Shown here one piece after another: positions 24,975 to 33,438 of a DNA stretch of 64,000 nt. The notes under the pieces were generated by a model. That model was not told the DNA's origin, searched no databases, and worked only from the letters and a program-made list of their open reading frames with translations. Source of the DNA: DATKUC01 sp964553615 (GTDB lineage: Bacteria; Spirochaetota; Spirochaetia; DSM-27196; DATKUC01); NCBI GenBank assembly GCA_964553615.1, contig CAZKMA010000022.1, positions 1 to 64,000 on the forward strand, given 5' to 3'. The position numbers and the translations under genes were made by a program. Every line of letters starts with the position of its first letter. The stretch's first letter is position 1.

Positions 24975-25580
24975 GTGAGTCACAGCGCGAAAAGCCGATA
25001 CTTCGATACGCGGGCCGAGTCCTGGGGCAACCATGGCGACAGGACTGCGCTTGCGCACCTGCTCGATACAGGAATCTGCAACTTCGGTGTCCGCGACGAC
25101 GAAGTGGTCGTCGATCTCGGGTGCGGCACGGGAGTCCTGACAGAGGCGCTTCTCAGGCGACTTTCGGCGCGCGGCCGTGTTGTCGCAGTAGATTTCGCGC
25201 CACGCATGCTCACCCGCGCAAGAAACAGCATTCCCGACGGCCGGGTTACCTGGTTGTGCAACGATGCCCGACAGATCAGCGCCCGCGAACAGTCGGTGGA
25301 CCGCGTGATTGCGTTTTCCGCATGGCCCCATTTCGACCACCCTGAACTCGTAATCACCGAGATACGTCGCGTGCTCCGCAGGAACGGGAAACTCCATATC
25401 TGGCATAGGGGGGCACGGCACAGGATAAACGCTATTCATTCCCGGTGCGGTAATCCGGTCGCCGGAGATACGCTGCGCCCGGCGCATGAACTTGCTCAGG
25501 TACTCGCTACCCACGGGTTCGTCGTCTATGAAAGCATAGACGACGAAGAACGGTACCTGATATCTGCGGCCAGATGCTGA
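24975..25580 (+). CDS. Class I SAM-dependent methyltransferase
   Basis: About 201 residues. The GTG at 24975 is chosen because AGGAG lies 8 bases upstream; the longer frame from 24939 lacks a good ribosome site. Motif I VVVDLGCGTGVLTEAL and the following VVAVDFAPRML (acidic residue contacting SAM ribose) define the Rossmann fold. The N-terminal YFDTRAESWG pattern is seen in small cytosolic methyltransferases of the UbiE/arsenite type, but the acceptor-binding Cys set of ArsM is absent. Substrate unknown. It is divergent from the [FeFe]-sensor kinase, so a functional link to H2 metabolism is possible but unproven. Confidence 0.8.
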   Translation: MSHSAKSRYFDTRAESWGNHGDRTALAHLLDTGICNFGVRDDEVVVDLGCGTGVLTEALLRRLSARGRVVAVDFAPRMLTRARNSIPDGRVTWLCNDARQISAREQSVDRVIAFSAWPHFDHPELVITEIRRVLRRNGKLHIWHRGARHRINAIHSRCGNPVAGDTLRPAHELAQVLATHGFVVYESIDDEERYLISAARC

Positions 25581-25595
25581 CCGCCGAGCACGACT

Positions 25596-26225
25596 ATGAC
25601 ACAAACGGCACGCCCGACTGTCCTTTCCGTGACCCGTGGTCTGTTCCATCCCTCCCTCTTCGCCCGCTTCCGGTACGAGCAGGTACTCGGCCGGTATGCA
25701 ACGGTCGTACGGTTGCCGCGGCTCGAACGCGTCTCCCCGGAGGCGGTCGCGACCGCGGACGTTGTTTCGGTCTACCTGCACCGCAACACCATTCAGGAGA
25801 ACTCGCTCCGCCTGCTCGAAGAGTTCGTGCACGCAGGCGGAGGGCTCATCGTTATCCACTCGGGGTCGGCATCCTTCAAGGCGGAGCCGCGGTGGGAGAA
25901 GCTCATCGGCGGCAGGTTCGTTTCCCACGGACCGATAACGACGTTCGAGGTCCGGCCGGCAGAAGGAACGCTCCCTCCGTTCGCCGGTATTCCCCCCTTC
26001 CGGGTCCGGGATGAGCTCTACCGTCACCGCTTCGGTAACGACCTGACCATTCAGCTCGAGACAACCGCAGACGGCCAGACGGAGCCGGTTGCATGGACCC
26101 GAACATACGGACGCGGGCGGATCTTCTACCTCTGCCTGGGCCACCGTGCGGCAGTCTTCAAGGATAGAGACGTGCGGCGGATCATCGGCGCCGCCGTCAC
26201 CTGGACAACCGGAGAAACACCATGA
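25596..26225 (+). CDS. ThuA-like (trehalose-utilisation type) protein
   Basis: 209 residues. ThuA-like proteins have a glutamine-amidotransferase-like fold and accompany Gfo/Idh/MocA dehydrogenases in sugar catabolism. Features seen: VTRGLFHPSLFARF at the N-terminus, EEFVHAGGGLIVIHSGSASF in the middle, and VAWTRTYGRGRIFYLCLGH near the end, where the final GH is typical of ThuA domains. It lies 15 bases after the methyltransferase and overlaps the next gene by ATGA. It probably handles an oxidised (keto) sugar together with the dehydrogenase. Confidence 0.85.
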   Translation: MTQTARPTVLSVTRGLFHPSLFARFRYEQVLGRYATVVRLPRLERVSPEAVATADVVSVYLHRNTIQENSLRLLEEFVHAGGGLIVIHSGSASFKAEPRWEKLIGGRFVSHGPITTFEVRPAEGTLPPFAGIPPFRVRDELYRHRFGNDLTIQLETTADGQTEPVAWTRTYGRGRIFYLCLGHRAAVFKDRDVRRIIGAAVTWTTGETP

Positions 26226-27193
26226 GACTCGGAATCATCGGCTGCGGGGATGTGAGCGGGTACACCGCGCTCCTGTGCCGGCTCAACCGCCGCATATCAC
26301 TCGAGTGGTGCGCGGATGTGGATGAAGCGCGGGCACGGGGTTTTGCACGCAGACACCGCGTGAAGCGCTCGACGGCAGACTATCGGGAGATGCTCGGGGG
26401 AGGCGGCGTGGATGCAGTTTACGTTGCCGTTCCGCATCACCTCCATGCTCCCATCATCCGGGATGCTGCGGCAGTCGGAGTCCACGTGCTCTGCGAAAAG
26501 CCGATTGCGCACACGAGCGCATCCGCCGCCGAGGCCATAGCGGCGGCGGATGCGGCGGGCATCAGGCTCGCGGTGAACTACCAGTACCGGTACGACTCAG
26601 GCTGCTATGCGCTCTACCGGGCGGCGCGGGAGGGCGCACTCGGCAGGCTTCTGTACGGCCGCTGCAACGTTCCGTGGCACCGGGACGAGTCCTATTTCAC
26701 CGGCTCCGCCTGGCACGCGCAGAAGGATGCTGCCGGCGGCGGCACCCTCATCACGCAGGGAAGCCACGCACTCGACATCCTTCTCTGGGCATTCGGGGCC
26801 GATGCGGTCCGGGCGCAGGGCGTTACCCGCCGCTTCCTGCACGGCGATGTTGAGGTGGAAGACTTTGCCGCCGGGATCATCGAGCTCGAAAACGGGTCGG
26901 TCATAGAGGTGACAAGCTCCATGGCGGCATCCCCCGAGCAGCCGGTACGGATTGAGCTGTACGGCACGGCGGGAACGGCGCTCTACCGGGGCCCGGCGTT
27001 TCCGCGCACCCGTTTCCGCGGCTGCAGGCCGCCCCGCGTGCGTCCGCCGGTACCGGGCATCCACGCAATGGCGCGAAGCATTGAAGGATTCAGGCGCTGG
27101 GTGGAGGGTGGAACGCCGCACCTCTGCGACGGCAGGGAGGCGCTGCGCGTCCTTCGCGCGGTAGAGGGGATATACGGAGGAAGCAATGAGTGA
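26222..27193 (+). CDS. Gfo/Idh/MocA-family NAD(P)-dependent sugar dehydrogenase
   Basis: 323 residues. The N-terminal Rossmann motif LGIIGCGDVSGYTALL binds NAD(P). HVLCEKPIAHT holds the EKP motif with the catalytic Lys (about residue 93), and a downstream segment with GGGTLITQGSHALDILLWAFG supplies the conserved His. It should oxidise or interconvert a sugar or cyclitol. The gene overlaps thuA upstream and the symporter downstream by 8 bases, so uptake and oxidation are coupled. Confidence 0.92.
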   Translation: MRLGIIGCGDVSGYTALLCRLNRRISLEWCADVDEARARGFARRHRVKRSTADYREMLGGGGVDAVYVAVPHHLHAPIIRDAAAVGVHVLCEKPIAHTSASAAEAIAAADAAGIRLAVNYQYRYDSGCYALYRAAREGALGRLLYGRCNVPWHRDESYFTGSAWHAQKDAAGGGTLITQGSHALDILLWAFGADAVRAQGVTRRFLHGDVEVEDFAAGIIELENGSVIEVTSSMAASPEQPVRIELYGTAGTALYRGPAFPRTRFRGCRPPRVRPPVPGIHAMARSIEGFRRWVEGGTPHLCDGREALRVLRAVEGIYGGSNE

Positions 27194-28655
27194 CCGGCTT
27201 AAGGCGACGACGAAGATCGGATTCGGCATGGGGGATATCTTCGGCGGCGGCTCAATGATCATCGTCGGAACGCTCTACCTGGTATTCCTGACGGATGTCC
27301 TGCATATCAACGCGGCGCTTGCAGGCATTATCCTCTTCCTGAGCAAGGCGTGGGATGCGGTGAGCGATCCGCTCATGGGCATGATCTCCGACCGGACGCA
27401 GACGCGTTTCGGACGGCGGCGGCCCTACTTCCTTGCGGGGATCGTACTCATCTTCGTTGCCTTCGCGCTTCTGTGGTGGCCGGTGAACTTTTCGCAGGAG
27501 GCGGCACGGTTCGCATTCGCGCTCTTTGCCTACGTCTTCTTTTCGACGGTCATTACCATGGTCATGGTGCCGTACAACGCCCTTGCCGCCGAGCTCACGC
27601 TCGACTACCACGAGCGCGCCTCTCTCGTGTCGGTTCGCATGGTGTTTTCCATGGTGTCCACGCTGGTCTGCGCGGTCATCCCGCTCGAGATCATAAAGGT
27701 CGTGCCGGACCGGGCGATGGCCTACCGGATGATGGGCATTGTGTTCGGGCTTTTTTTCGCGCTTCCCTTCATTGCAACGTTCTTCTCAACGCATGAACGC
27801 AGCGATTTTCAGACGGCGCAGCCGCAGATCGATTTCCGCAGGCTCATCGAACCGTTTCGTATCCGTGCGTTCAGGAACGTGCTCCTCATGTACCTCTTTG
27901 CCTTCCTCGCAATCGACATTGTGGAGGCAATCCTCATCTACTACATGACCTACTACATCGGGCGCGGCTCTGACACCAACTTCATGCTCGGCGCGCTCCT
28001 CATTGCCCAGGTTGCATCGATTCCGGCATACAACCTGCTCATGAAACGGTACTCGAAGCGCGCCGCCTATCTCATCGGGGGCACCATGTGGACGGCCCTC
28101 ATGATGGTGAGCGTCCTCATCGCACCGAAAACATCTTCGGTCCTCCTGTATGCATTTGCCGCGGCGGTGGGCCTGGGGACGGGCGGCGTCATCGTTGCAG
28201 TGTACGCAATGTTCCCCGACCTGCCGGACGTGGACGAGCTCGTCACGGGCCTGCGACGTGAGGGGGTCTATTCCGGGCTCATGACCTTCCTCCGGAAACT
28301 GAGCTCGGCGGTTGCGCTCTTCCTCATCTCCCAGGTAATTGCCCTGGCAGGCTATCTCCCGCCGTTGTCCACAACCGTGAACGGCGTGACGAAGGATGTG
28401 CTCCGGACACAGCCTCCTGCCTTTCTTCTTGCGGTCAGGCTCCTCTTCGCGCTCGTTCCCGCGGCGCTGCTCGTGGCATCGCTTTACCACGGGTACCGCT
28501 ACCCGCTCTCTCCGAAGCTTCACGACAGGCTCCGCTTGTACCTCGTCGGCAGACGCGCAGATACGGCGAACGCCGGGCGCGATACGGCGGAAGAGGCGGC
28601 TCTCACGAACGCGCTCGTTTCGAAGGCGCTCGCTTCGAGCGCCGGGGACCTGTAG
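27186..28655 (+). CDS. GPH-family (MelB-like) sugar:cation symporter
   Basis: 489 residues, about 12 membrane helices, ATG at 27186 behind GAGG. The N-terminus KIGFGMGDIFGG and the segment DPLMGMISDRTQTRFGRRRPYF are the diagnostic GPH signature, with Asp residues for cation coupling. It probably imports a glycoside or disaccharide with Na+ or H+ for the dehydrogenase and ThuA genes upstream and the unknown enzyme downstream. Confidence 0.92.
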   Translation: MSDRLKATTKIGFGMGDIFGGGSMIIVGTLYLVFLTDVLHINAALAGIILFLSKAWDAVSDPLMGMISDRTQTRFGRRRPYFLAGIVLIFVAFALLWWPVNFSQEAARFAFALFAYVFFSTVITMVMVPYNALAAELTLDYHERASLVSVRMVFSMVSTLVCAVIPLEIIKVVPDRAMAYRMMGIVFGLFFALPFIATFFSTHERSDFQTAQPQIDFRRLIEPFRIRAFRNVLLMYLFAFLAIDIVEAILIYYMTYYIGRGSDTNFMLGALLIAQVASIPAYNLLMKRYSKRAAYLIGGTMWTALMMVSVLIAPKTSSVLLYAFAAAVGLGTGGVIVAVYAMFPDLPDVDELVTGLRREGVYSGLMTFLRKLSSAVALFLISQVIALAGYLPPLSTTVNGVTKDVLRTQPPAFLLAVRLLFALVPAALLVASLYHGYRYPLSPKLHDRLRLYLVGRRADTANAGRDTAEEAALTNALVSKALASSAGDL

Positions 28656-28656
28656 G

Positions 28657-30612
28657 ATGCGGACGGACTATCAGCACGAGTTTTTCGAGACGACGAGCGT
28701 GAAGGACTTCATCGTCAACCGGCGTGAGGCGCCGCCTGCCGGATATCCGACTACCTGGCAGCCTGACAGCTACACGCCGGTCTGCTTCGCCGCGACCTTC
28801 GAAGAGCGGCAGGCAGCGTTCCTCGCACACTGCCTCCGGAACCCGGCGGGCAGCACCATCAAGGGCTACTACTACGAGCTCGTCCGCCTGGCCGAAGGAT
28901 CCGGGCCGCTGTTCGCCGGCGCAATTACCGCCGCCCTCGACTACATCGACGAACGGTACGACTGCGCGGATTTCGTCATGCTCGGCATCATCCGGATCCT
29001 CTATCAGTTCAGAGATTCTCCGCTCCTGCCGCCGGAGGTTCTCCGGCGGGCGGAGGCGACCGTGCTCGGATTCAAGTACTGGCCGGATGAGCCGGGTATC
29101 GACTCCATGTGCACGTGGACGGAGAATCACCAGATCATGTTCTCGGCGAATGAGCTCCTTGCGGGATCGCTCTTTCCGGACGCGGTCTTTCCCAACTCCG
29201 GCATGCGCGGACGCGAGAAGGCGAAGCGCGCGCGGCGGCGCGTCCTCCAGTGGCTCGACCTCCGTTACCGGACGGGCTTCAACGAGTGGCTCTCTCACGT
29301 CTACTACGACGAGGACCTGACCGCGCTTCTCAATCTGATCGACTTCTGTGACGATCCGGTTGTTGCAGGACGTGCCGAGGTCGTGGCGAACCTCCTCCTC
29401 TTCGACCTGGCGGTTCACAGCTTTCGCGGCTGCTTCGCTTCCAGCCACGGCAGGAGCTATACGCACGAAAAACAGGATGCGCTCTCTGAATCGATGACGG
29501 ACACCGCCAAACTCGCATTCGGACGCGGCGTGTTTGCCGGGGCCGATAACATGAGCGCGGTAACCCTTGCCCTGAGCCTCCGGTACCGCGTTCCGCAGGT
29601 GCTCGCAGACATTGCGAACGATGAGCGGGAAGAACCGGTGCGAGTGCGCTCGCGCGCGGGAATCCGCATTGACAGCGCGGGACGATGGGGGATCGACCGG
29701 CGGTCGGTCGAGGGCGCCATGGTGCTCCTCTCCTTCGAAGCGTACGCCCACCCCGCAACCTTCGGCCCGGTCCTTCGCCTCTTTGACGCCTTTCACCTGT
29801 GGGAAAATCAGTTCTTCGAGCCGTTCGGGAAACGGAAGGGGCTCATCACCTTCCTGCGGCGGACCGGCCTCCATCACCTCGTGACGCGCCTTTTCAGGAA
29901 CGACCTGACGCGCAACACGCGGGAGGAGGTGAACGTGCTCACCTACCGGACGGAACACTGCATGCTGAGCTCGGCGCAGGACTACCGCCCGGGATCCGGC
30001 GGAGACCAGCAGCACATCCTCCAGGCAACGCTCGGCCCGAAGGCCGTCTCCTTTCCCACGCATCCGGGAAGCTGGGAAGACTCCTCCTGCGGCTACTGGG
30101 TCGGCTCCGGAACGATGCCGCGCGTAGCCCAGCAGGACGGTACGGCAATTGCGCTCTACCGCATAGATACGGCTCCCGGTCTGTTTCGCACGAACCGGCT
30201 CCTCTTTACNNNNNNNNNNNNNNNNNNNNNNNNNNNNNNNNNNNNNNNNNNNNNNNNNNNNNNNNNNNNNNNNNNNNNNNNNNNNNNNNNNNNNNNNNNN
30301 NNNNNNNNNGAGGTGGCGGACCGCAGGCGCGCAGGAAGCTTTGACTCCTTCATGGAAGCAGTGTCCGCGGCTCGGGTCAGCGCGCAACTTTCCCGCCTTT
30401 CGGTTACCTATGAATCGCCGTACACGGGAACGCTCGAGTTCGGCTGGAAGGGCGCGTTCCGGGTGAACGGCACGGCCATGCCGCTTTCCGACTACCCGCG
30501 CTATGACTGCCCCTATGCCAGGATCCCGTTTCCTCCGGGCGACAGACCGATGGAAATAGCGCTAGGCGGGAAACGTATCCTGCTCGATTTCGCCGAAGGC
30601 CGCGTGCAGTAG
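28657..30612 (+). CDS. Large uncharacterised protein of the sugar operon (interrupted by assembly gap)
   Basis: About 651 residues as drawn; the ATG at 28657 lies one base after the symporter stop. The chain crosses a 100-N gap (30210-30309) and the same frame resumes after it, so the real length is uncertain. There is no signal peptide. The first 350 residues are alpha-helical with repeated Trp/Tyr/Asp-rich segments (MCTWTENHQIMFSANELLAG, FNEWLSHVYYDEDLTALL), which resemble an alpha/alpha-toroid carbohydrate-active enzyme. The end looks beta-rich (SVTYESPYTGTLEFGW). I do not recognise the family. Context suggests a cytoplasmic glycoside or uronide-processing enzyme. Confidence 0.75.
   Translation: MRTDYQHEFFETTSVKDFIVNRREAPPAGYPTTWQPDSYTPVCFAATFEERQAAFLAHCLRNPAGSTIKGYYYELVRLAEGSGPLFAGAITAALDYIDERYDCADFVMLGIIRILYQFRDSPLLPPEVLRRAEATVLGFKYWPDEPGIDSMCTWTENHQIMFSANELLAGSLFPDAVFPNSGMRGREKAKRARRRVLQWLDLRYRTGFNEWLSHVYYDEDLTALLNLIDFCDDPVVAGRAEVVANLLLFDLAVHSFRGCFASSHGRSYTHEKQDALSESMTDTAKLAFGRGVFAGADNMSAVTLALSLRYRVPQVLADIANDEREEPVRVRSRAGIRIDSAGRWGIDRRSVEGAMVLLSFEAYAHPATFGPVLRLFDAFHLWENQFFEPFGKRKGLITFLRRTGLHHLVTRLFRNDLTRNTREEVNVLTYRTEHCMLSSAQDYRPGSGGDQQHILQATLGPKAVSFPTHPGSWEDSSCGYWVGSGTMPRVAQQDGTAIALYRIDTAPGLFRTNRLLFXXXXXXXXXXXXXXXXXXXXXXXXXXXXXXXXXXEVADRRRAGSFDSFMEAVSAARVSAQLSRLSVTYESPYTGTLEFGWKGAFRVNGTAMPLSDYPRYDCPYARIPFPPGDRPMEIALGGKRILLDFAEGRVQ
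30210..30309. other. Assembly gap, 100 N
   Basis: Exactly 100 N, a conventional placeholder for unknown size, inside the uncharacterised gene at 28657. Confidence 0.95.
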
Positions 30613-30640
30613 CTCCCGCGACCTCCAGTGGGCCGTGCTT

Positions 30641-31153
30641 CTATTTCGTCGGTGGGGTGTTGCTGTTGTAGCAGTCGCGGTAGATTTTCCAGGCGCCATG
30701 TGCGTCCTTGTGCAGGACCGTCAGGAACTTGCCGTCAAACATGGCCTTCGGCCCCCCGTCCTTCGGGGTGAACTCCTTGACGTAGGTCCCCATCGTGTAC
30801 GCGTAGTTGCCCACAACTACGATCTCTTTCGGATCGACGCGCATGTACATGGAGCCGCTCCTGCGCTGATTCGTCCACGACACGCGCATGGTTTTCGCGA
30901 CAGCCCACGGCTGAAACATGGCCTGGTCCTGGGGCATCTTGTACGCCTCCCGGTCGTGCAGCGACAGAAACCCGTCGAGATTACCCGCCATCGCGTACTT
31001 ACCGTAGTTGGCCCAAAGCGCTTCGATAGCCAACTCGTCCGCATAGACGCTCGCTGCCGCTCGCGAGGTCGACTTCACCTCCGAAGTCCCTGCGGCAAAG
31101 GCGGGCACCATTATGGCGACCAGCATCAACGATACAAATAGAATCTTTTTCAT
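30641..31153 (-). CDS. Secreted NTF2/SnoaL-like protein
   Basis: 170 residues with a signal peptide (MKKILFVSLMLVAIMVPAFA) and strong GGAGG ribosome site. The mature part starts AGTSEV, then carries EALWANYGKYAMAGNLDGFLSLHD, the typical first helices of a SnoaL/DUF4440 cone-shaped fold, and ends with KIYRDCYNSN after a WKI strand. Such domains bind small molecules or have isomerase-like pockets; no catalytic residues can be assigned. Periplasmic location is expected. It is a single gene convergent with the sugar operon. Confidence 0.75.
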   Translation of the reverse strand: MKKILFVSLMLVAIMVPAFAAGTSEVKSTSRAAASVYADELAIEALWANYGKYAMAGNLDGFLSLHDREAYKMPQDQAMFQPWAVAKTMRVSWTNQRRSGSMYMRVDPKEIVVVGNYAYTMGTYVKEFTPKDGGPKAMFDGKFLTVLHKDAHGAWKIYRDCYNSNTPPTK

Positions 31154-31514
31154 CCTCGTCCTCCTGCACGCGGAGTATGGATGATTGGCGTTGCAAAATC
31201 GTTGCGGAGCGTCTCGGTCCAGCCTTGACAGAATCTGTTTTGATCCGTACCTTTCCTGAACCTTACTGCTTAACTCTACTTATGAGCCGGCCGCTTTTCG
31301 AAATCGAATCCTGCAGGAGGCGCTACCGAAGACAATCGCAGTGTTCTATCCCGTGAACTGGCTGCCGTGCCTTTCCCGATCCTGGTTATGCTTTTCCCCT
31401 TTTCTGTCTTTGCTTCTTCCACTCATCGCAGTCACAACCACACTCTCTGGCGCTCGCGGTTGGAGGCCGTGGGCGAATCGCACAGGCAATTGACATTTTT
31501 TTGGGGGATTCTTT
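31154..31514. other. Intergenic region with one candidate promoter
   Basis: 361 bases between divergent genes. Apart from the plus-strand promoter at 31225-31253 nothing supportable is seen: no coding frame with family features, no tRNA. Confidence 0.6.
31225..31253 (+). promoter_or_regulatory. Candidate promoter for the DUF4386 gene
   Basis: A perfect TTGACA (31225-31230), 17 bases, then a poor TACCTT (31248-31253). It lies about 260 bases upstream of the start at 31515, so the leader would be long. Confidence 0.35.
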
Positions 31515-32255
31515 ATGGAAAACAGTATGGGTGAAATCTCCACCCGGCAGGCGGCGAAGATTGCAGGTATCGGATACCTTGTCATCTTCTTTCTGGCCAT
31601 ATTCGCGAACTTCTTCGTAGTGAATGGCCTGGTAGTGCCCGGGGATGCTGCGACCTCAGCGGCAAATGTTACGGCAAACCCCGGGCTGTTCAGAGCCGGC
31701 CTCGTGAGCTTCGCGATCGTCTTCATTGTGGACGTCTTCATAGCGTGGGCACTGTACGTGCTATTCCGCCCGCTGGGGCGTGATCTTTCGCTTCTTGCCG
31801 CATGGTTCAGGATTGTCTACACGGTGTTCCTGGGCATTGCCCTCGTCTTCTTCTTCATGGTGCTCGCGCTGACTGGCGGCGCAGGTTACCTCGGAGCGTT
31901 CGACCAGGCGCAGATTGAGGCGCAGGTCATGATGTATCTCGATGCCTTCAGCGCTGTCTGGCTCATTGGGCTGGTTGCGTTCGGTGTCCATCTCATCCTG
32001 GTCGGACGCATCATCCTGAAATCAGGGTCCATCTCCCGGGTTCTCGGGATCATCCTGATGGTAGCGGGTTCAGCCTACATCCTGGACACGGTCGCGCACG
32101 CGGCACTTGCAAACTATCAGAGCTATGCCACGGTATTCCTTATGATAGTCGCGGTACCATCGGTGATCGGCGAGCTCTCATTCACCATCTGGCTCTTCGT
32201 GAAGGGCGGCCGACCGGCGGTGGCGTCACCGTCACTCAGCGCGGCAAGGGGGTAG
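31515..32255 (+). CDS. DUF4386-type integral membrane protein
   Basis: 246 residues, about six hydrophobic segments, ribosome site GGGGGA. The N-terminal STRQAAKIAGIGYLVIFFLAIFA and the helix WALYVLFRPLGRDLSLLAAWFRIVY match the DUF4386 family, whose function is unknown. The next gene begins 2 bases after its stop, so the pair is co-transcribed with the NAD(P)H-binding protein. Confidence 0.8.
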   Translation: MENSMGEISTRQAAKIAGIGYLVIFFLAIFANFFVVNGLVVPGDAATSAANVTANPGLFRAGLVSFAIVFIVDVFIAWALYVLFRPLGRDLSLLAAWFRIVYTVFLGIALVFFFMVLALTGGAGYLGAFDQAQIEAQVMMYLDAFSAVWLIGLVAFGVHLILVGRIILKSGSISRVLGIILMVAGSAYILDTVAHAALANYQSYATVFLMIVAVPSVIGELSFTIWLFVKGGRPAVASPSLSAARG

Positions 32256-32257
32256 CC

Positions 32258-32947
32258 GTGAAGCGCGTATGCATCGTGGGAGCGTCCGGCAAGCTCGGTC
32301 AGTACATGATCGAACACTCGCTCGACCGCGGCTACGAAGTGGTCGGCGTCTGCCGGCCGGGCAGTGTGGAGAAACTCGACCGGTTCCGGGACCGGATCAC
32401 GATTGTCCCCGGCGCGACGAACGACCCGGAGGTAATCAGGAAGGCTGTGGCAGGATGCGACGGGGTGCTCACGGTCCTTGTTCCCTGGGGCCTCGAGCAC
32501 TATTCGAGCGGGACGGCACAGGCAGTGCTCGACCATGCCGAGCCCGACGCCCGTCTTGTCTTCTCCTGCGGCTGGCACATCAGCCGCGACGGGAAGGATG
32601 TCTACCAGCTGTCGCTCAGGATCTTCGTCCGGGTCTTCGGATGGATTGGCCGGCTCTTCCGGATGGTCGACCTGGACGATCAGGTGGAAGCGACCCGGCG
32701 GATCTTTGCGAGCGACCGTCGGTGGACCGTCGTCCGCGGAAGCGACCTGGAGGAGGGCGCAAGTCAGGGCCTCCCGGTCTGGAGCCGTCACGTGGGCGAC
32801 CCGATCCTGGGGAGCAACAAGACGCGCCGAACCGATTTCGCACTCTTCATGGTGGCGGCGCTCGAGGACGACGCGCTTGTCCACGAGGCGCCGGCAATCG
32901 TCGGACGCCTTGCACCATCGGCGATCGAGCACGGGAAGGCGAGTTAG
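32258..32947 (+). CDS. NAD(P)H-binding Rossmann protein (NmrA/atypical SDR)
   Basis: 229 residues, GTG start. The N-terminal VCIVGASGKLGQYMIEHSL is the GxxGxxG dinucleotide-binding motif of atypical short-chain dehydrogenases, followed by GVCRPGS (NADPH phosphate contact) and GATNDPEVIRKAVAGCDGV. No catalytic Tyr-x3-Lys is seen, so it may be a redox sensor or reductase of the NmrA type. It lies between the DUF4386 gene and the EVE-domain gene in one run. Confidence 0.82.
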   Translation: MKRVCIVGASGKLGQYMIEHSLDRGYEVVGVCRPGSVEKLDRFRDRITIVPGATNDPEVIRKAVAGCDGVLTVLVPWGLEHYSSGTAQAVLDHAEPDARLVFSCGWHISRDGKDVYQLSLRIFVRVFGWIGRLFRMVDLDDQVEATRRIFASDRRWTVVRGSDLEEGASQGLPVWSRHVGDPILGSNKTRRTDFALFMVAALEDDALVHEAPAIVGRLAPSAIEHGKAS

Positions 32948-32957
32948 GAGGAGCAGC

Positions 32958-33233
32958 GTGAAACTACCCGGACCGCCCGCCTACTGGATCATCGTTGCGT
33001 CCCGGGATCATGCCCTGATCGGCGTAGAGGGGTCCATCATTCAGGCCAACCACGGGAAGCGTACGGCGCTCGACCGCATGAGGCCCGGAGATGGCATCGT
33101 TATCTACTCCCCGCGGGAGAAGTTCGGCGGCCCCGGGGGGCTTCAGTCCTTCACCGCCCTGTGCACGGTGGCCGAGGGCGAGGTGTGGCAGGCGGATATG
33201 GGCCCGGACTTCAAACCGTATCGTCGGGATGCA
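32958..33233 (+). CDS. EVE-domain (PUA-like) protein, 3' end lost in gap
   Basis: At least 92 residues before the gap. GTG start at 32958 behind GGAGGAG. The segments YWIIVASRDHALIG, IIQANHGKRTALDRMRPGDGIVIYSP and LQSFTALCTVAEG are typical of EVE domains, which are PUA-like and bind modified nucleic acid bases or related ligands. The usual length is about 140-150 residues, so a third is missing. None of the frames after the gap clearly continues it. Confidence 0.82.
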
Positions 33234-33333
33234 NNNNNNNNNNNNNNNNNNNNNNNNNNNNNNNNNNNNNNNNNNNNNNNNNNNNNNNNNNNNNNNNNNN
33301 NNNNNNNNNNNNNNNNNNNNNNNNNNNNNNNNN
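33234..33333. other. Assembly gap, 100 N
   Basis: Exactly 100 N. It truncates the EVE gene and borders a tandem repeat on its right side, a likely cause of the assembly break. Confidence 0.95.
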
Positions 33334-33371
33334 TCCGCGGCAGCTCGCCGGATCCGCGGCAGCTCGCCAGG
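33334..33371. repeat. 19-base tandem repeat next to the gap
   Basis: TCCGCGGCAGCTCGCC starts both units (33334-33352 and 33353-33371); the last three bases differ. More copies may lie in the gap. Confidence 0.7.
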
Positions 33372-33392
33372 TACCCCGCCGGGACCTTCTCG

Positions 33393-33422
33393 TTGACAGC
33401 CCGAAGATCCCGGGCGTACAAT
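33393..33422 (+). promoter_or_regulatory. Strong promoter for the HAD gene
   Basis: TTGACA (33393-33398), 18 bases, TACAAT (33417-33422). The -10 box overlaps an in-frame ATG at 33421, which therefore cannot be the start if this promoter is used. Confidence 0.6.
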
Positions 33423-33438
33423 GACTGCGGGTGGACAG

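Noticed and set aside
28603..30387. Long minus-strand open frame opposite the unknown protein gene
   Set aside because: Arg/Glu/Val-rich low-complexity translation with no motif. It also crosses the N gap, and the plus strand has a coherent operon start one base after the symporter.
33334..33420. Continuation of the EVE gene after the gap
   Set aside because: None of the three frames after the gap resembles the end of an EVE domain; the sequence there is a tandem repeat followed by a promoter.
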